Source: Opitutia bacterium (lineage in GTDB: Bacteria > Verrucomicrobiota > Verrucomicrobiia > Opitutales > Opitutaceae). From it: 13,945 nt of DNA. The stretch is taken from contig JANXWT010000014.1 in the NCBI GenBank assembly GCA_025351035.1, positions 1-13,945 on the forward strand, read 5' to 3'. Positions 1 through 11,222 of this stretch are shown here, piece after piece. Each line of letters begins with the position of its first letter. Position 1 is the stretch's first letter. A program made the translations under genes and the position numbers. The notes under the pieces are model-generated. The model saw nothing but the letters and a program-made list of their open reading frames with translations, was not told where the DNA came from and searched no databases.

Positions 1-141
1 CAAACGGGACTCCAACAGTTGATTAATGAAACGGTTTTCCCGGCGTTTTTCACCCAAGCGCAAAAAACGGCCGACGCCCAACAATTTACGACCGAACTGC
101 CGGTAGTTCCCGACGTTATCAGCAAATCCGGTCCCCAATGA
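1..141 (+). CDS. C-terminal end of an unidentified protein (5' truncated)
   Basis: Frame 1 is open from the first base to a TGA at 139-141 and gives the last 46 residues of a protein that starts outside the window. The tail is rich in Gln, Thr and Val, has no Cys, and shows no membrane segment or recognisable motif. It ends in SKSGPQ. Codon choice (CAA, AAT, GTT, TTT) looks less GC-biased than in the purine genes that follow. It runs convergently toward purM with a 103-bp gap. That it is a real coding end is inferred from the open frame and from the hairpin shortly after the stop. I do not recognise the family. Confidence 0.5.
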   Translation, partial: QTGLQQLINETVFPAFFTQAQKTADAQQFTTELPVVPDVISKSGPQ

Positions 142-146
142 TCGCC

Positions 147-161
147 GCGCGCTTCGCGCGC
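147..161. terminator. GC-rich hairpin in the convergent gap, possible terminator
   Basis: GCGCGC (147-152), loop TTC, GCGCGC (156-161) forms a perfect 6-bp stem starting five bases after the stop of the first gene. There is no clear T-run on either side, so it is at best a weak bidirectional terminator for the plus-strand gene and the purF-purM transcript. The rest of the 142-244 gap shows nothing definite beyond a GGCGCC palindrome near 187. Confidence 0.25.
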
Positions 162-244
162 TAAGTCTTCCTGCGGCAAAGGTGGCCGGCGCCTACCGTT
201 TCCCCCTGCGGCCCTCCCGATGGGCAAAGCGAGGATTCTGGTAT

Positions 245-1351
245 TCAGCGCACCTGCAACGTGTCGCCTTCGTAGGCTAAGCCGAGCGACGGGATGACGA
301 CCGCCTTGCGCGTGCCTTCCTTCTTCACGTGGCCGGCGAGCCAGGCGTCGTAGCCCGTGGTCTGCGCCGCGGCGAGAATGGCGTCGGTTGACTCAGGATC
401 AACGTAGGCCGCGAACCCGATGCCCATGTTGAACGTGGCATAGGCTTCGCGCAGCGTGATCGGGCCGGCCTGCATGAGAAACTTGAAGAGCGCCGTCGTC
501 TCGCGCGGGGCGGTGATCTCGTAGACGAACGGCTCCTCCAGCCGCATCAGCTTGCGCCAGCCGTGCCCCGTCACGTGCGCCGCGTAGTTCAGTTTCAGTC
601 CGCGCCGTTGGCATTCGCGCACGAACGCCACGTAGATGACCGACGGCGCCAGCAGCGCCTCGCCGTAGGTGCGCGCGTCGCCGAGGCCGATGGGGGTCTG
701 ATAACTCTGCGGCAGTTGCGACGCGATGAGCCGGCAGAGCGAAAGCCCGTTGGTCTGCACACCGGAGCTGGCGAGAAAAATGATCGCGTCACCGTCGCGC
801 ACGTCGCCCGTGATGCGGAGCGGCTTCGGCGAAATTTTGCCGAGGGCGGAGCCGGCGAGCACGATGGTCGCGGGATCGACGAGGCCCTTGAGCGTCGGCG
901 TCTCGCCGCCGCCCCAGACGGCGCCCGACGTCGTGCACGCCTCGGCCCAGCCGTCGACGAGCGCCTGCATGCGTTTCTCGTCGGAGAACCAACCCGAGTC
1001 GCCCACCGCCGCGTGCATCGCGACGGAGATCGGCAGCGCGCCGCAGGTAACGAGGTCGTTGACGATCGTCGCCACCGTATCGATGGCGATTGCGCGGTAG
1101 AAATTTTTCCCGGTCGCCGCGTAGACGGCGTCGGCCACGAGGTTCTTCGTGCCGAGGCCCTCCTCGACGTGCGCGAGGTAGTGGTCAGTCGCTTCGATCA
1201 GGTAGGCACTCTCGCCGCGCGTCGTCACTGGCTCCGCGTAATCATGCGCCGCGAGCTCACCGGCAGTCGTGCGCGCCGCGCGCTGGCACGCACGCTTGAA
1301 CGCATCGAGCTGATCGTAGCGGACACCGGAGGATTCGTAGGAAAGAGACAT
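245..1351 (-). CDS. purM: Phosphoribosylformylglycinamidine cyclo-ligase (AIR synthase), divergent form
   Basis: PurM closes FGAM to AIR using ATP, step 5 of purine synthesis in the cytoplasm. The 368-residue protein has the two-part PurM/AIRS layout: YESSGV near the N-terminus, GLGTKNLVAD (65-74), AIDTVATIVNDL (89-100), GGGETPTLKG (147-156), SSGVQTNGLSL (195-205), VTGHGW (260-265) and FNMGIGF (307-313). These align with E. coli GTDGVGTKL, IDLVAMCVNDL, GGETAEMPG, SSGPHSNGYSL, LTGGGF and FNCGVGM as I remember them. GTDGVGTK and GGETAEMPG are clearly altered, so it is a divergent subfamily. It is somewhat longer than E. coli PurM (about 345). The start ATG shares its A with the purF stop (TGATG), and GGAG lies 6 nt upstream of it, so translation is probably coupled to purF. 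Adjacency to purF and purL supports the assignment. Confidence 0.87.
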   Translation of the reverse strand: MSLSYESSGVRYDQLDAFKRACQRAARTTAGELAAHDYAEPVTTRGESAYLIEATDHYLAHVEEGLGTKNLVADAVYAATGKNFYRAIAIDTVATIVNDLVTCGALPISVAMHAAVGDSGWFSDEKRMQALVDGWAEACTTSGAVWGGGETPTLKGLVDPATIVLAGSALGKISPKPLRITGDVRDGDAIIFLASSGVQTNGLSLCRLIASQLPQSYQTPIGLGDARTYGEALLAPSVIYVAFVRECQRRGLKLNYAAHVTGHGWRKLMRLEEPFVYEITAPRETTALFKFLMQAGPITLREAYATFNMGIGFAAYVDPESTDAILAAAQTTGYDAWLAGHVKKEGTRKAVVIPSLGLAYEGDTLQVR

Positions 1352-3264
1352 CAGTAGCTCCGCCCCTCTGCCTTCTCAAAATAATTCACGTAAGCCTGGT
1401 TCACGACACGGTAACCACCGGGCGTCGGATATTTACCGGTGAAATACCAGTCACCCGTGTGATTGGGCAGTGCGCGATGGAGGTTCTCGATCGACTGAAA
1501 AACGATTTCGATCTCGCCGGTCCAGCCGTTCGGCCTGGGCGAGACGAGCTGCGTAATCCGTTTGGAAATCTCCTCAGCCGTGAACGGCTCGTAGATTTTC
1601 CGCGCATGGTTGACCGGTGCGGGTGCGTTGTTTGCCAGCTCCTCGCGGCAGAGGCGATAGACCTCGCTGAGCAATTCGCCCTGCCCGCGCTCCTTCAGCA
1701 AAGACACCGCCGCCTCAAACGCGATGAACTTGCCGATCTCCGACATATCGATGCCGTAGCAATCGGGGTAGCGGATCTGCGGCGCCGTCGAGGCGATGAC
1801 GATTTTCTTCGGGTTGAGCCGTTTCAGGATGCGCAAGATGGAGCGTCGCAACGTCGTGCCGCGGACTATGGAGTCGTCGATGCACACGAGATTGTCCTCC
1901 GGCTGCACAACGCCGTAAGTGATGTCGTAAACGTGTGACGCGAGATTATTGCGCCACTTCTCCTGACTGATAAAGGTGCGCAGCTTCACATCCTTGCTTA
2001 CGAGCTTTTCGCCGCGCGGCCAGTTGCGCAGGATCAGGTCGTCGATGAGCGCCTCGTCGAGCTGGCCAGAGAGCGCCGCCTCAAGCAGCGCCGCCTTGAC
2101 CTCGGCGCGACGACGGAAACGCAGCTCGCTCATCAGGCCGAAATATGCGACCTCCGCCGTGTTAGGGATGAAGCTGAAAACGGTGTTCTCCAGGTCGCGG
2201 CCGATCGCCGGGAGAATCTGCTCGGCGAGACCGGCGCCGAGCGCCTTGCGCTCGCGGTAAATGTCGGCGTCGTTGCCGCGCGAAAAATAGATGCGCTCGA
2301 ACGAGCACTGCGTTTTCGGCAGCGCCGCGCGGATGCGTTCCACGCGCACCGAACCGCCTTTCTTCATCACGACGGCGCAGCCGGGCTCGACCTCGTGCAC
2401 CTGCGTGGCTTCGAGATCGAACACTGTGCAGAGCGGTGCGCGCTCGGAGGCGAAAGCCACCACCTCGTCGTTCTCGAACCAGTGCGCCGGGCGGATGCCT
2501 GACGGATCTCGCGTGACGAAAGCGTCACCGTTGCCGAGCACGCCGACGAGCGCATAGCCGCCGTCCCAGTCGGCCGCGACGTCGCGGAGCACAGCGGCCG
2601 GATCGAGGTCTTCATTGATGCGGTGCGAGATCTCCGTGCCGGGCAACTGCTGGGCCTTGAGCTTGCGGTAAAGTTCCTCGTGGTGTTCGTCGAGGCCGAA
2701 GCCGATTTTCTCCAGTAACGCCTGCGTGTCGGTCGCGAAGATCGGGTGCTGACCCATGCCGATGAGGCTGGCGTTCAGCGCGGCCGTGTTGGTCATGTTG
2801 AAATTACCCGCGAGCATCAGATTGCGCGTCGGCCACGGACTGCGGCGGAAAAATGGATGGCATGCGCTCAGATTGTAGCCGCCCGAAGTGCCATAGCGCA
2901 GGTGCCCGAGATAGAGCTCACCGCAGAAATCGAAATGCTTCTTTGCCGTGTCGGGGAACTCCGGGTGCACCGTGCCGTCGGCCACCAGCGCGTTGTAGCG
3001 CGCGAGCAGTGACTGGAAAATTTTGTCGAGCGGGTTCGACTCGACGTTGCGCTCGCGGAACATGTAGGGCTCGCCGGCGGGCACGTCGAATTTCACGCAG
3101 GCCGCGCCCGCACCGTCCTGCCCGCGGTTGTGCTGCTTCTCCATCAGCAGGAAGAGCTGATTGAAGCCCCACAGCGGTGATCCATATTTCTCCTGATAGT
3201 AGGCCAGCGGCTTTTTCAACCGCACCAAGGCAATGCCGCATTCGTGAGTGATTCGTTCGCTCAT
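1351..3264 (-). CDS. purF: Amidophosphoribosyltransferase (glutamine PRPP amidotransferase)
   Basis: PurF makes 5-phosphoribosylamine from PRPP and glutamine, the committed first step of purine synthesis. The N-terminal Ntn glutaminase domain has the nucleophile Cys9 in HECGIALV, implying removal of an eight-residue propeptide, followed by RGQDGAG (47-53). The phosphoribosyltransferase domain shows FSFIPNTAEVAYFG (from 363) and the PRPP loop VCIDDSIVRGTT (460-471). FTGKYPTPGG lies at 608-617. At 637 residues it is far longer than E. coli PurF (505). The extra length includes a charged segment at about 380-440 between the two PRPP-domain motifs, as in Bacteroidetes-type PurF. The C-terminal motif reads DWYFTGKYP, without the cysteine pair that binds the Fe-S cluster in B. 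subtilis PurF. There is no Shine-Dalgarno before the ATG. It is first gene of a two-gene operon with purM and divergent from purL. Confidence 0.96.
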   Translation of the reverse strand: MSERITHECGIALVRLKKPLAYYQEKYGSPLWGFNQLFLLMEKQHNRGQDGAGAACVKFDVPAGEPYMFRERNVESNPLDKIFQSLLARYNALVADGTVHPEFPDTAKKHFDFCGELYLGHLRYGTSGGYNLSACHPFFRRSPWPTRNLMLAGNFNMTNTAALNASLIGMGQHPIFATDTQALLEKIGFGLDEHHEELYRKLKAQQLPGTEISHRINEDLDPAAVLRDVAADWDGGYALVGVLGNGDAFVTRDPSGIRPAHWFENDEVVAFASERAPLCTVFDLEATQVHEVEPGCAVVMKKGGSVRVERIRAALPKTQCSFERIYFSRGNDADIYRERKALGAGLAEQILPAIGRDLENTVFSFIPNTAEVAYFGLMSELRFRRRAEVKAALLEAALSGQLDEALIDDLILRNWPRGEKLVSKDVKLRTFISQEKWRNNLASHVYDITYGVVQPEDNLVCIDDSIVRGTTLRRSILRILKRLNPKKIVIASTAPQIRYPDCYGIDMSEIGKFIAFEAAVSLLKERGQGELLSEVYRLCREELANNAPAPVNHARKIYEPFTAEEISKRITQLVSPRPNGWTGEIEIVFQSIENLHRALPNHTGDWYFTGKYPTPGGYRVVNQAYVNYFEKAEGRSY

Positions 3265-3447
3265 TAAAAGCCGCTGATTTCGGGGAGCCCACGCGAATGG
3301 TCAATGGCTTTCTGGAATCTCCGCAATATCTGGGGAAACTCGCCTCTATGACACCGGAAAATCACCTAACGACCGAGCAATGATGCTGCACAGAGCGCTG
3401 GCCACTTGACCGCATGGGCGACTTCGTGAATATCCCGCTTTTCCCCC
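3265..3447. promoter_or_regulatory. Divergent purF / purL promoter region
   Basis: This 183-bp gap lies between divergently read purF and purL and must hold both promoters. On the plus strand TTGACC (3406-3411), a 17-nt spacer and AATATC (3429-3434) give a good -35 box but a poor -10 box. If real, transcription would start within about 10 nt of the purL ATG, giving a nearly leaderless message, which fits the lack of a Shine-Dalgarno sequence. On the minus strand another TTGACC (3304 to 3299) lies about 35 nt before the purF ATG, with no convincing -10 box. I see no clear PurR operator or purine riboswitch fold. An in-frame TGA at 3427-3429 closes the purL frame upstream, which fixes its start near 3448. 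Confidence 0.4.
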
Positions 3448-7437
<3,990 letters not shown>

Positions 7438-7500
7438 GCAAGCTTCCTGTTAGCAGACTGGTATAGAACATTAATGGCCCTAAACTGGAGGTCATCCACC

Positions 7501-7848
7501 ATGCAGCCCGCCCCCCAAGGATTCGCCGGCAAAGAGATAGCCCTCTGCGTGATCTTCGTGCTGGGCATCCTAGCGGCACTCGCCTACTCGGCCTACCAAA
7601 AAGCCGGCGCATCGAATCAGGACAAGGCCGTATTGTGCCCCATCCGACAGTTCGCGGCAGCGGCGGATCAATATTACTTGGAGAACGGTGTCTCCACTGT
7701 GGCGTATCGCGATCTCGTCGGTGCGACTAATTACATCAAGGCAGTGAACACCGTGGCCGGAGAGATCTACCCCGTCTACTTCACACAGGGCGTCACAATC
7801 ACCGTGACCGGGGTAGCAGGAGTGCGCACCGTCACCTATGCGCCCTGA
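7501..7848 (+). CDS. Small type IV prepilin-like / pseudopilin protein
   Basis: The 115-residue protein carries a class III prepilin leader: seven residues ending in Gly7, then Phe8 and Glu12 (G|FxxxE), followed by a hydrophobic helix (13-31) and Tyr/Ala-rich exit. A prepilin peptidase would cut after Gly7 and the helix would anchor the mature protein in the inner membrane. The globular part contains ADQYYLENGVSTV, KAVNTVAGE and a C-terminal GVRTVTYAP, like small pilins I associate with Verrucomicrobia. An ATG at 7474 is in frame, but ATG 7501 is preferred because GGAGG (7487-7491) lies 9 nt before it and because it gives a normal short leader. A TATAGA at 7462-7467 could be a -10 box. No pilus assembly gene is nearby, so its machinery must be encoded elsewhere. 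It may be a minor pilin or a type II secretion pseudopilin. Confidence 0.75.
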   Translation: MQPAPQGFAGKEIALCVIFVLGILAALAYSAYQKAGASNQDKAVLCPIRQFAAAADQYYLENGVSTVAYRDLVGATNYIKAVNTVAGEIYPVYFTQGVTITVTGVAGVRTVTYAP

Positions 7849-7927
7849 GGCGAAACCACGCAGCTTCTGAGCGAACGCGGCCGGTTTACGCTCGCGGCTG
7901 AAACGGTGACCATCTTTACTGCGCGCC

Positions 7928-9313
7928 GTGCTGAACTACCTCTGGCTCGGACTCGTCACCTTGGCCGTGCTCATCGGCGGCGCGACCGGGCGCCTGCGGG
8001 AGGTCACCGACGGCGCGTTCCAGAGTGCGGACACCGCGGTGATGAAAATCGCGCTGCCCCTCGTCGGCATCATGGCGTTGTGGCTCGGCTTGATGCGCCT
8101 CGCCGAGCGCAGCGGACTCGTGCAACTGATCGCACGCGCGCTGCGTCCGCTGATGCGCCGGCTGTTCCCCGACGTGCCCGTCGAGCATCCGGCGATGGGC
8201 TCCATGCTGATGAACATGGCGGCCAACATGCTCGGCCTCGCCAATGCTGCGACGCCCCTCGGCCTGCGCGCGATGCGCGATCTCGAGACACTGAACCGCA
8301 CGCCCGGCACCGCGACGAACGCCATGTGCACCTTTCTCGCCATCAACACGGCGAGCATTCAGCTCCTCCCCGCGACGGCCATCGCCATCCTCGCCTCGCA
8401 GCACGCCAAGAACCCGACTGCCATCGTGGGCACGGCGTTGCTGGCCTCGCTCTGCGCCACCACCACCGGCCTCACCGCTGCCCGATGGCTCCAAGGCTGG
8501 CGAATTTTCCGCGTCGTGCCCGAACCCGCCACCGCGCAACCCGCCTCCGCCGTCCCGGTCGACGCCGGATCCGAACCAGTAGTCGCCGCCGAGCCGACCG
8601 CACTTACGGGTTCGGGGCGCTTGGCGCTGGGTCTTCTGCTGGCGGTGTTTGCCACGTTCTTCGCGTGGAGCGCGTTCGCCCCCGCCAACTACCACGCCGC
8701 CACCTCGGCGCTGCACGGCCGCATCTTCCCGGCGCACGTTCTGCCGCCCGCGTGGGAGGACTCGTCGGCGCAATCGCTCTTCCTGCGCGCCGTCGGCACG
8801 CTCTCGTTGCTGGCCGTGCCGTTCCTCCTCGTGTTTTTCCCGCTCTACGCGGCTCTGCGCGGAGTGAAAGTGTATGAAGAATTCGTCGAGGGAGCGAAAG
8901 AAGGTTTTCAAGTCGCGCTGCGGGTCATCCCGTTCCTCGTCGCGATTCTGGTCGCCGTCGGGATGTTCCGCGGGGCCGGCGGCATCGAGGCCATGAAGAG
9001 CGCCCTGACGCCGCTGCTCACGCCCTTGGGGTTTCCACCGGACCTTTTGCCCATGGTGTTGGTGCGGCCGCTCAGCGGCAGCGCCACGCTGGGCTTGTTC
9101 ACGGAAATCGTGCAGCGCCTCGGACCGGATGCGCTGACCACGCGCATGGCGGGCACGATCTTTGGCAGCACGGAGACGACTTTCTATGTCATCGCGGTCT
9201 ATTTCGGCTCGGTGGCGGTGCGGCGCGCACGGCACGCCGTGGCGGCGGGGTTAGTCGCGGATCTCGCCGGCGTGATCGCTTCGGTGGTTATTTGCCGGCT
9301 GATGTTCGGCTGA
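7928..9313 (+). CDS. SpmA-SpmB fusion, nucleoside-recognition (Gate) domain membrane protein
   Basis: This 461-residue integral membrane protein joins the two spore-maturation proteins SpmA and SpmB, which are separate genes in Bacillus. Residues 1-195 match SpmA: LWLGLMRLAERSGL, LFPDVPVEHPAMG (80-91) and NMAANMLGLANAATPLGL (96-112). A Pro/Ala-rich linker covers about 198-228. Residues 230-461 match SpmB: GVKVYEEFVEGAKEGFQ (312-328), IPFLVAILVAVGMFR, LVRPLSGSA (378-386) and GSTETTFYVIAVYFGSV (413-429). Fused forms occur in non-sporulating Gram-negatives, where the role is not established; transport or cell-envelope functions are guesses. The start is GTG at 7928, since an in-frame TGA lies at 7907 and the N-terminus MLNYLWLGLV aligns with Bacillus SpmA. 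No clear Shine-Dalgarno is visible. Confidence 0.9.
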   Translation: MLNYLWLGLVTLAVLIGGATGRLREVTDGAFQSADTAVMKIALPLVGIMALWLGLMRLAERSGLVQLIARALRPLMRRLFPDVPVEHPAMGSMLMNMAANMLGLANAATPLGLRAMRDLETLNRTPGTATNAMCTFLAINTASIQLLPATAIAILASQHAKNPTAIVGTALLASLCATTTGLTAARWLQGWRIFRVVPEPATAQPASAVPVDAGSEPVVAAEPTALTGSGRLALGLLLAVFATFFAWSAFAPANYHAATSALHGRIFPAHVLPPAWEDSSAQSLFLRAVGTLSLLAVPFLLVFFPLYAALRGVKVYEEFVEGAKEGFQVALRVIPFLVAILVAVGMFRGAGGIEAMKSALTPLLTPLGFPPDLLPMVLVRPLSGSATLGLFTEIVQRLGPDALTTRMAGTIFGSTETTFYVIAVYFGSVAVRRARHAVAAGLVADLAGVIASVVICRLMFG

Positions 9314-9409
9314 CGCCGCCCCTGCACACAGCGCCAAGTGATCGAATTCGTGCCCAACCGGATTGAGGCTTGAGCCCCGGGCCTCGCCGCCCTCACACCG
9401 TATCCACCA

Positions 9410-9802
9410 ATGCGTCCCAACATTCTCACCGTCGATGACTCCAAGGGTATGCGGCTCTTCGTCCAGCAGGCGCTGAGTGCGTTCGATTGCACCGCAGGCG
9501 AAGCCGCGAACGGCTACAACGCCTTCTTTGTCATCGAGCACGCCCGACCCGACCTCATTCTCCTCGACGTGAACATGCCGATCATGGACGGCATCGAGAC
9601 CCTCGAGCGGCTGAAAATTACTCCTGAACTCGCGGCGATTCCGGTAATCATGCTCGCCTCGCCCGCCGACCACGCCATCATTCCGAAACTCACTGTTCTG
9701 GGCGCCATCAGCGTGCTGATGAAACCCTTCAACGAAGTGGAACTGCTCGAAAAAATCCGCAGCGTCATCGACCTGAGACCGACCAAGCCGAAGCGCGCTT
9801 AG
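9410..9802 (+). CDS. Single-domain CheY-like response regulator
   Basis: The 130-residue protein is a lone receiver domain with no output domain. The acidic pair is Asp9-Asp10 (ILTVDDS), the phosphoacceptor is Asp53 (LILLDVNMP) and the conserved lysine is Lys105 (VLMKPFN). The position that is normally Thr or Ser after beta-4 is Ala83 (PVIMLASP), with Ser84 next to it. This is unusual because that hydroxyl links phosphorylation to the conformational switch. It probably receives phosphate from a histidine kinase encoded elsewhere and acts by protein contact. No kinase, chemotaxis or GGDEF gene is adjacent. There is no Shine-Dalgarno upstream of the ATG. The preceding 96-bp gap contains only a weak GAGGC/GCCTC inverted repeat. 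Confidence 0.92.
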   Translation: MRPNILTVDDSKGMRLFVQQALSAFDCTAGEAANGYNAFFVIEHARPDLILLDVNMPIMDGIETLERLKITPELAAIPVIMLASPADHAIIPKLTVLGAISVLMKPFNEVELLEKIRSVIDLRPTKPKRA

Positions 9803-9813
9803 CGGCTGCCCGG

Positions 9814-9834
9814 GGTTTGCCTCGGCGAGAAACC
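9814..9834 (+). terminator. Possible terminator after the response regulator
   Basis: GGTTT (9814-9818), a GC bulge, CTC, loop GGC, GAG and AAACC (9830-9834) form an interrupted 8-bp hairpin, 12 nt after the stop codon. It is followed by TGTGTTTG, a short T-rich tract. The bulge and the imperfect T-run keep the confidence low. Confidence 0.3.
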
Positions 9835-9887
9835 TGTGTTTGCTAACTGCCGCCGCTTGTTTTCCACCCCCACTCAAGGATACCGCC

Positions 9888-10778
9888 ATGTCACGCCGCA
9901 CCGCCAAGGATTTCGACCAGGAGTTGCTCGACCTCTACGACTACTACGTCCACGGCCAGATTGACCGCCGCGTTTTCTTTGAGCGCGCCGCGAAGTTCGC
10001 CATCGGCGGACTGACGGCCGTCGCGCTCCTCGAGATGCTGAGCCCGCAATATGCCTACGCCGCGCAAGTGCCGAAGGATGACGCGCGCCTCATTGCCGAC
10101 TACGTTAAATACCAATCCCCCGATGGCAGTGGCGAAATGCGCGGGCTGTTCGCCAAACCGGCCGGCGTCATCGGCAGGCTGCCCGGCGTGGTCGTCGTGC
10201 ATGAAAACCGCGGGCTCAATCCCTACATCGAGGATGTCGCCCGGCGGCTCGCGCTTGCAGGCTATGCGACCTTCGCGCCCGACGCACTTTATCCCGTCGG
10301 CGGTTATCCGGGCAACGACGATGCGGGGCGCACGCTGCAACAGAAGCTCGACCCGAAGAAAGTCACCGAGGACTTCGTGGCGGCGACGCGTTTTCTGCAC
10401 GCCCACGCCGACTGCAACGGTGCAATCGGTGTCATCGGCTTCTGTTTCGGCGGCGGCATGGCCAACACCCTTGCGTGGCGGCTGCCGGAAATCGTGAAGG
10501 CGGCCGTGCCCTACTACGGCGGCCAGCCCAGCACGGAAAACGCCGCAAAGATCAAAGGCGCGTTGCTGCTGCACTACGCCGGGCTCGATCAGCGCGTGAA
10601 CACCGGCTGGCCCGCTTACGAGACGGCACTCAAGGCCGCGAGTGTCGACTATGAGGCGCACATTTATCCGAACGTGAACCACGGCTTCCACAACGACACT
10701 ACGCCGCGATATGATCAGGCAGCAGCGGAGTTGTCCTGGGCGCGCACCCTCGCCTTCTTCAAGAGGAAACTCGGCTGA
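9888..10778 (+). CDS. Dienelactone hydrolase family protein with Tat-like signal
   Basis: An alpha/beta hydrolase of the dienelactone hydrolase (carboxymethylenebutenolidase) family, 296 residues. Motifs are HENRGLNPYIEDVARR (Glu106), the nucleophile elbow GFCFGGG with Cys186, Asp234 in AGLDQRVN and His265 in VNHGFHND; Cys/Asp/His is the family triad. The N-terminus is long: about 26 polar residues, then a twin-arginine motif DRRVFFE (26-32), a hydrophobic helix (37-51) and an AYA|A site near residue 58. It is therefore probably exported folded by Tat. Members with this N-terminal layout are often annotated as YghX-like hydrolases. The natural substrate cannot be read from the sequence. ATG 9888 is chosen over ATG 9840 because AAGGA (9876-9880) is spaced 7 nt from it and the shorter start gives the usual N-terminus. 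DoxX follows after 48 bp, but a promoter-like sequence lies between them. Confidence 0.9.
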   Translation: MSRRTAKDFDQELLDLYDYYVHGQIDRRVFFERAAKFAIGGLTAVALLEMLSPQYAYAAQVPKDDARLIADYVKYQSPDGSGEMRGLFAKPAGVIGRLPGVVVVHENRGLNPYIEDVARRLALAGYATFAPDALYPVGGYPGNDDAGRTLQQKLDPKKVTEDFVAATRFLHAHADCNGAIGVIGFCFGGGMANTLAWRLPEIVKAAVPYYGGQPSTENAAKIKGALLLHYAGLDQRVNTGWPAYETALKAASVDYEAHIYPNVNHGFHNDTTPRYDQAAAELSWARTLAFFKRKLG

Positions 10779-10807
10779 CTGACACTTTCGTTTCGGACTG
10801 ATATTCC
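10779..10807 (+). promoter_or_regulatory. Candidate promoter for the DoxX-like gene
   Basis: CTGACA (10779-10784, five of six matches to the -35 consensus), a 17-nt spacer, then TATTCC (10802-10807) preceded by TG at 10799-10800 in the extended -10 arrangement. The -10 hexamer is poor. Transcription would start about 13 nt before the ATG at 10827. This is pattern matching only. Confidence 0.25.
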
Positions 10808-10826
10808 CAACCCCCAACCACACCCC

Positions 10827-11222
10827 ATGGACTCCACACCCTCATCCTCTCCCTCCAAAGCCGCCCGCTGGACCAGCTACGTCATGAGCGCCGCGCCCGT
10901 GCTCATGCTCCTCATGAGCGGCGTGATGAAAATCATGCAGACCGAGCAGGTCGTGAAAGGCTTTGCCGACTGGCCCCCGGGCAGCGCCGTTATGATCGGC
11001 GTGCTCGAGATCGTGTGCACCCTCGTCTATCTCATTCCGCGCACCGCCGTGCTCGGGGCCATCCTGCTCGTCGGTTACCTCGGTGGAGCCGTATCGTTCA
11101 CGGTGAAGATGGGCCTGGGTGTCGCGGGCTGGTGGATGCCAGTAGCTTTTGGCGTGCTCGTTTGGGGTGGCCTCTGGCTGCGTGAGCCACGCCTGCACGC
11201 CCTGCTGCCGCTCCGCCGCTGA
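10827..11222 (+). CDS. DoxX-like small membrane protein
   Basis: The 131-residue protein has a short polar Ser/Pro/Lys-rich N-terminus and four predicted membrane helices at about 17-36, 53-71, 72-93 and 103-118. This is the size and topology of the DoxX / DoxX-like family. Typical elements are the LMSGVMKI stretch in helix 1, GVLEIVCTLVYLIPRTAVLGAILL across helices 2-3, and LGGAVSFTVKMG. Family members are linked to quinone or thiosulfate redox chemistry in some archaea, but most bacterial ones have no known function. The last ten residues (RLHALLPLRR) and the stop lie in a 49-bp direct repeat that recurs at 12300-12348. No Shine-Dalgarno is evident. It may be an accessory partner of the upstream hydrolase, but that is only suggested by proximity. 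Confidence 0.85.
   Translation: MDSTPSSSPSKAARWTSYVMSAAPVLMLLMSGVMKIMQTEQVVKGFADWPPGSAVMIGVLEIVCTLVYLIPRTAVLGAILLVGYLGGAVSFTVKMGLGVAGWWMPVAFGVLVWGGLWLREPRLHALLPLRR

Noticed and set aside
563..1357. A 264-codon plus-strand frame opposite purM
   Set aside because: Arg-rich shadow frame; purM motifs and the operon overlap with purF define the coding strand.
3265..3447. Purine riboswitch or PurR operator between purF and purL
   Set aside because: I could not find the conserved three-way junction bases or a recognisable operator; only weak promoter-like boxes are visible.
7916..9235. A 439-codon open frame on the minus strand opposite spmAB
   Set aside because: The translation is mostly Arg, Gly, His and Gln repeats without a family signature; the plus strand encodes a clear SpmA-SpmB protein.
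9840..9887. A 16-residue upstream start for the hydrolase
   Set aside because: No ribosome binding site precedes it, while ATG 9888 has AAGGA at the right distance.
9891..10823. A 310-codon minus-strand frame opposite the hydrolase
   Set aside because: Shadow of a gene with an intact Cys/Asp/His triad and a Shine-Dalgarno on the other strand.
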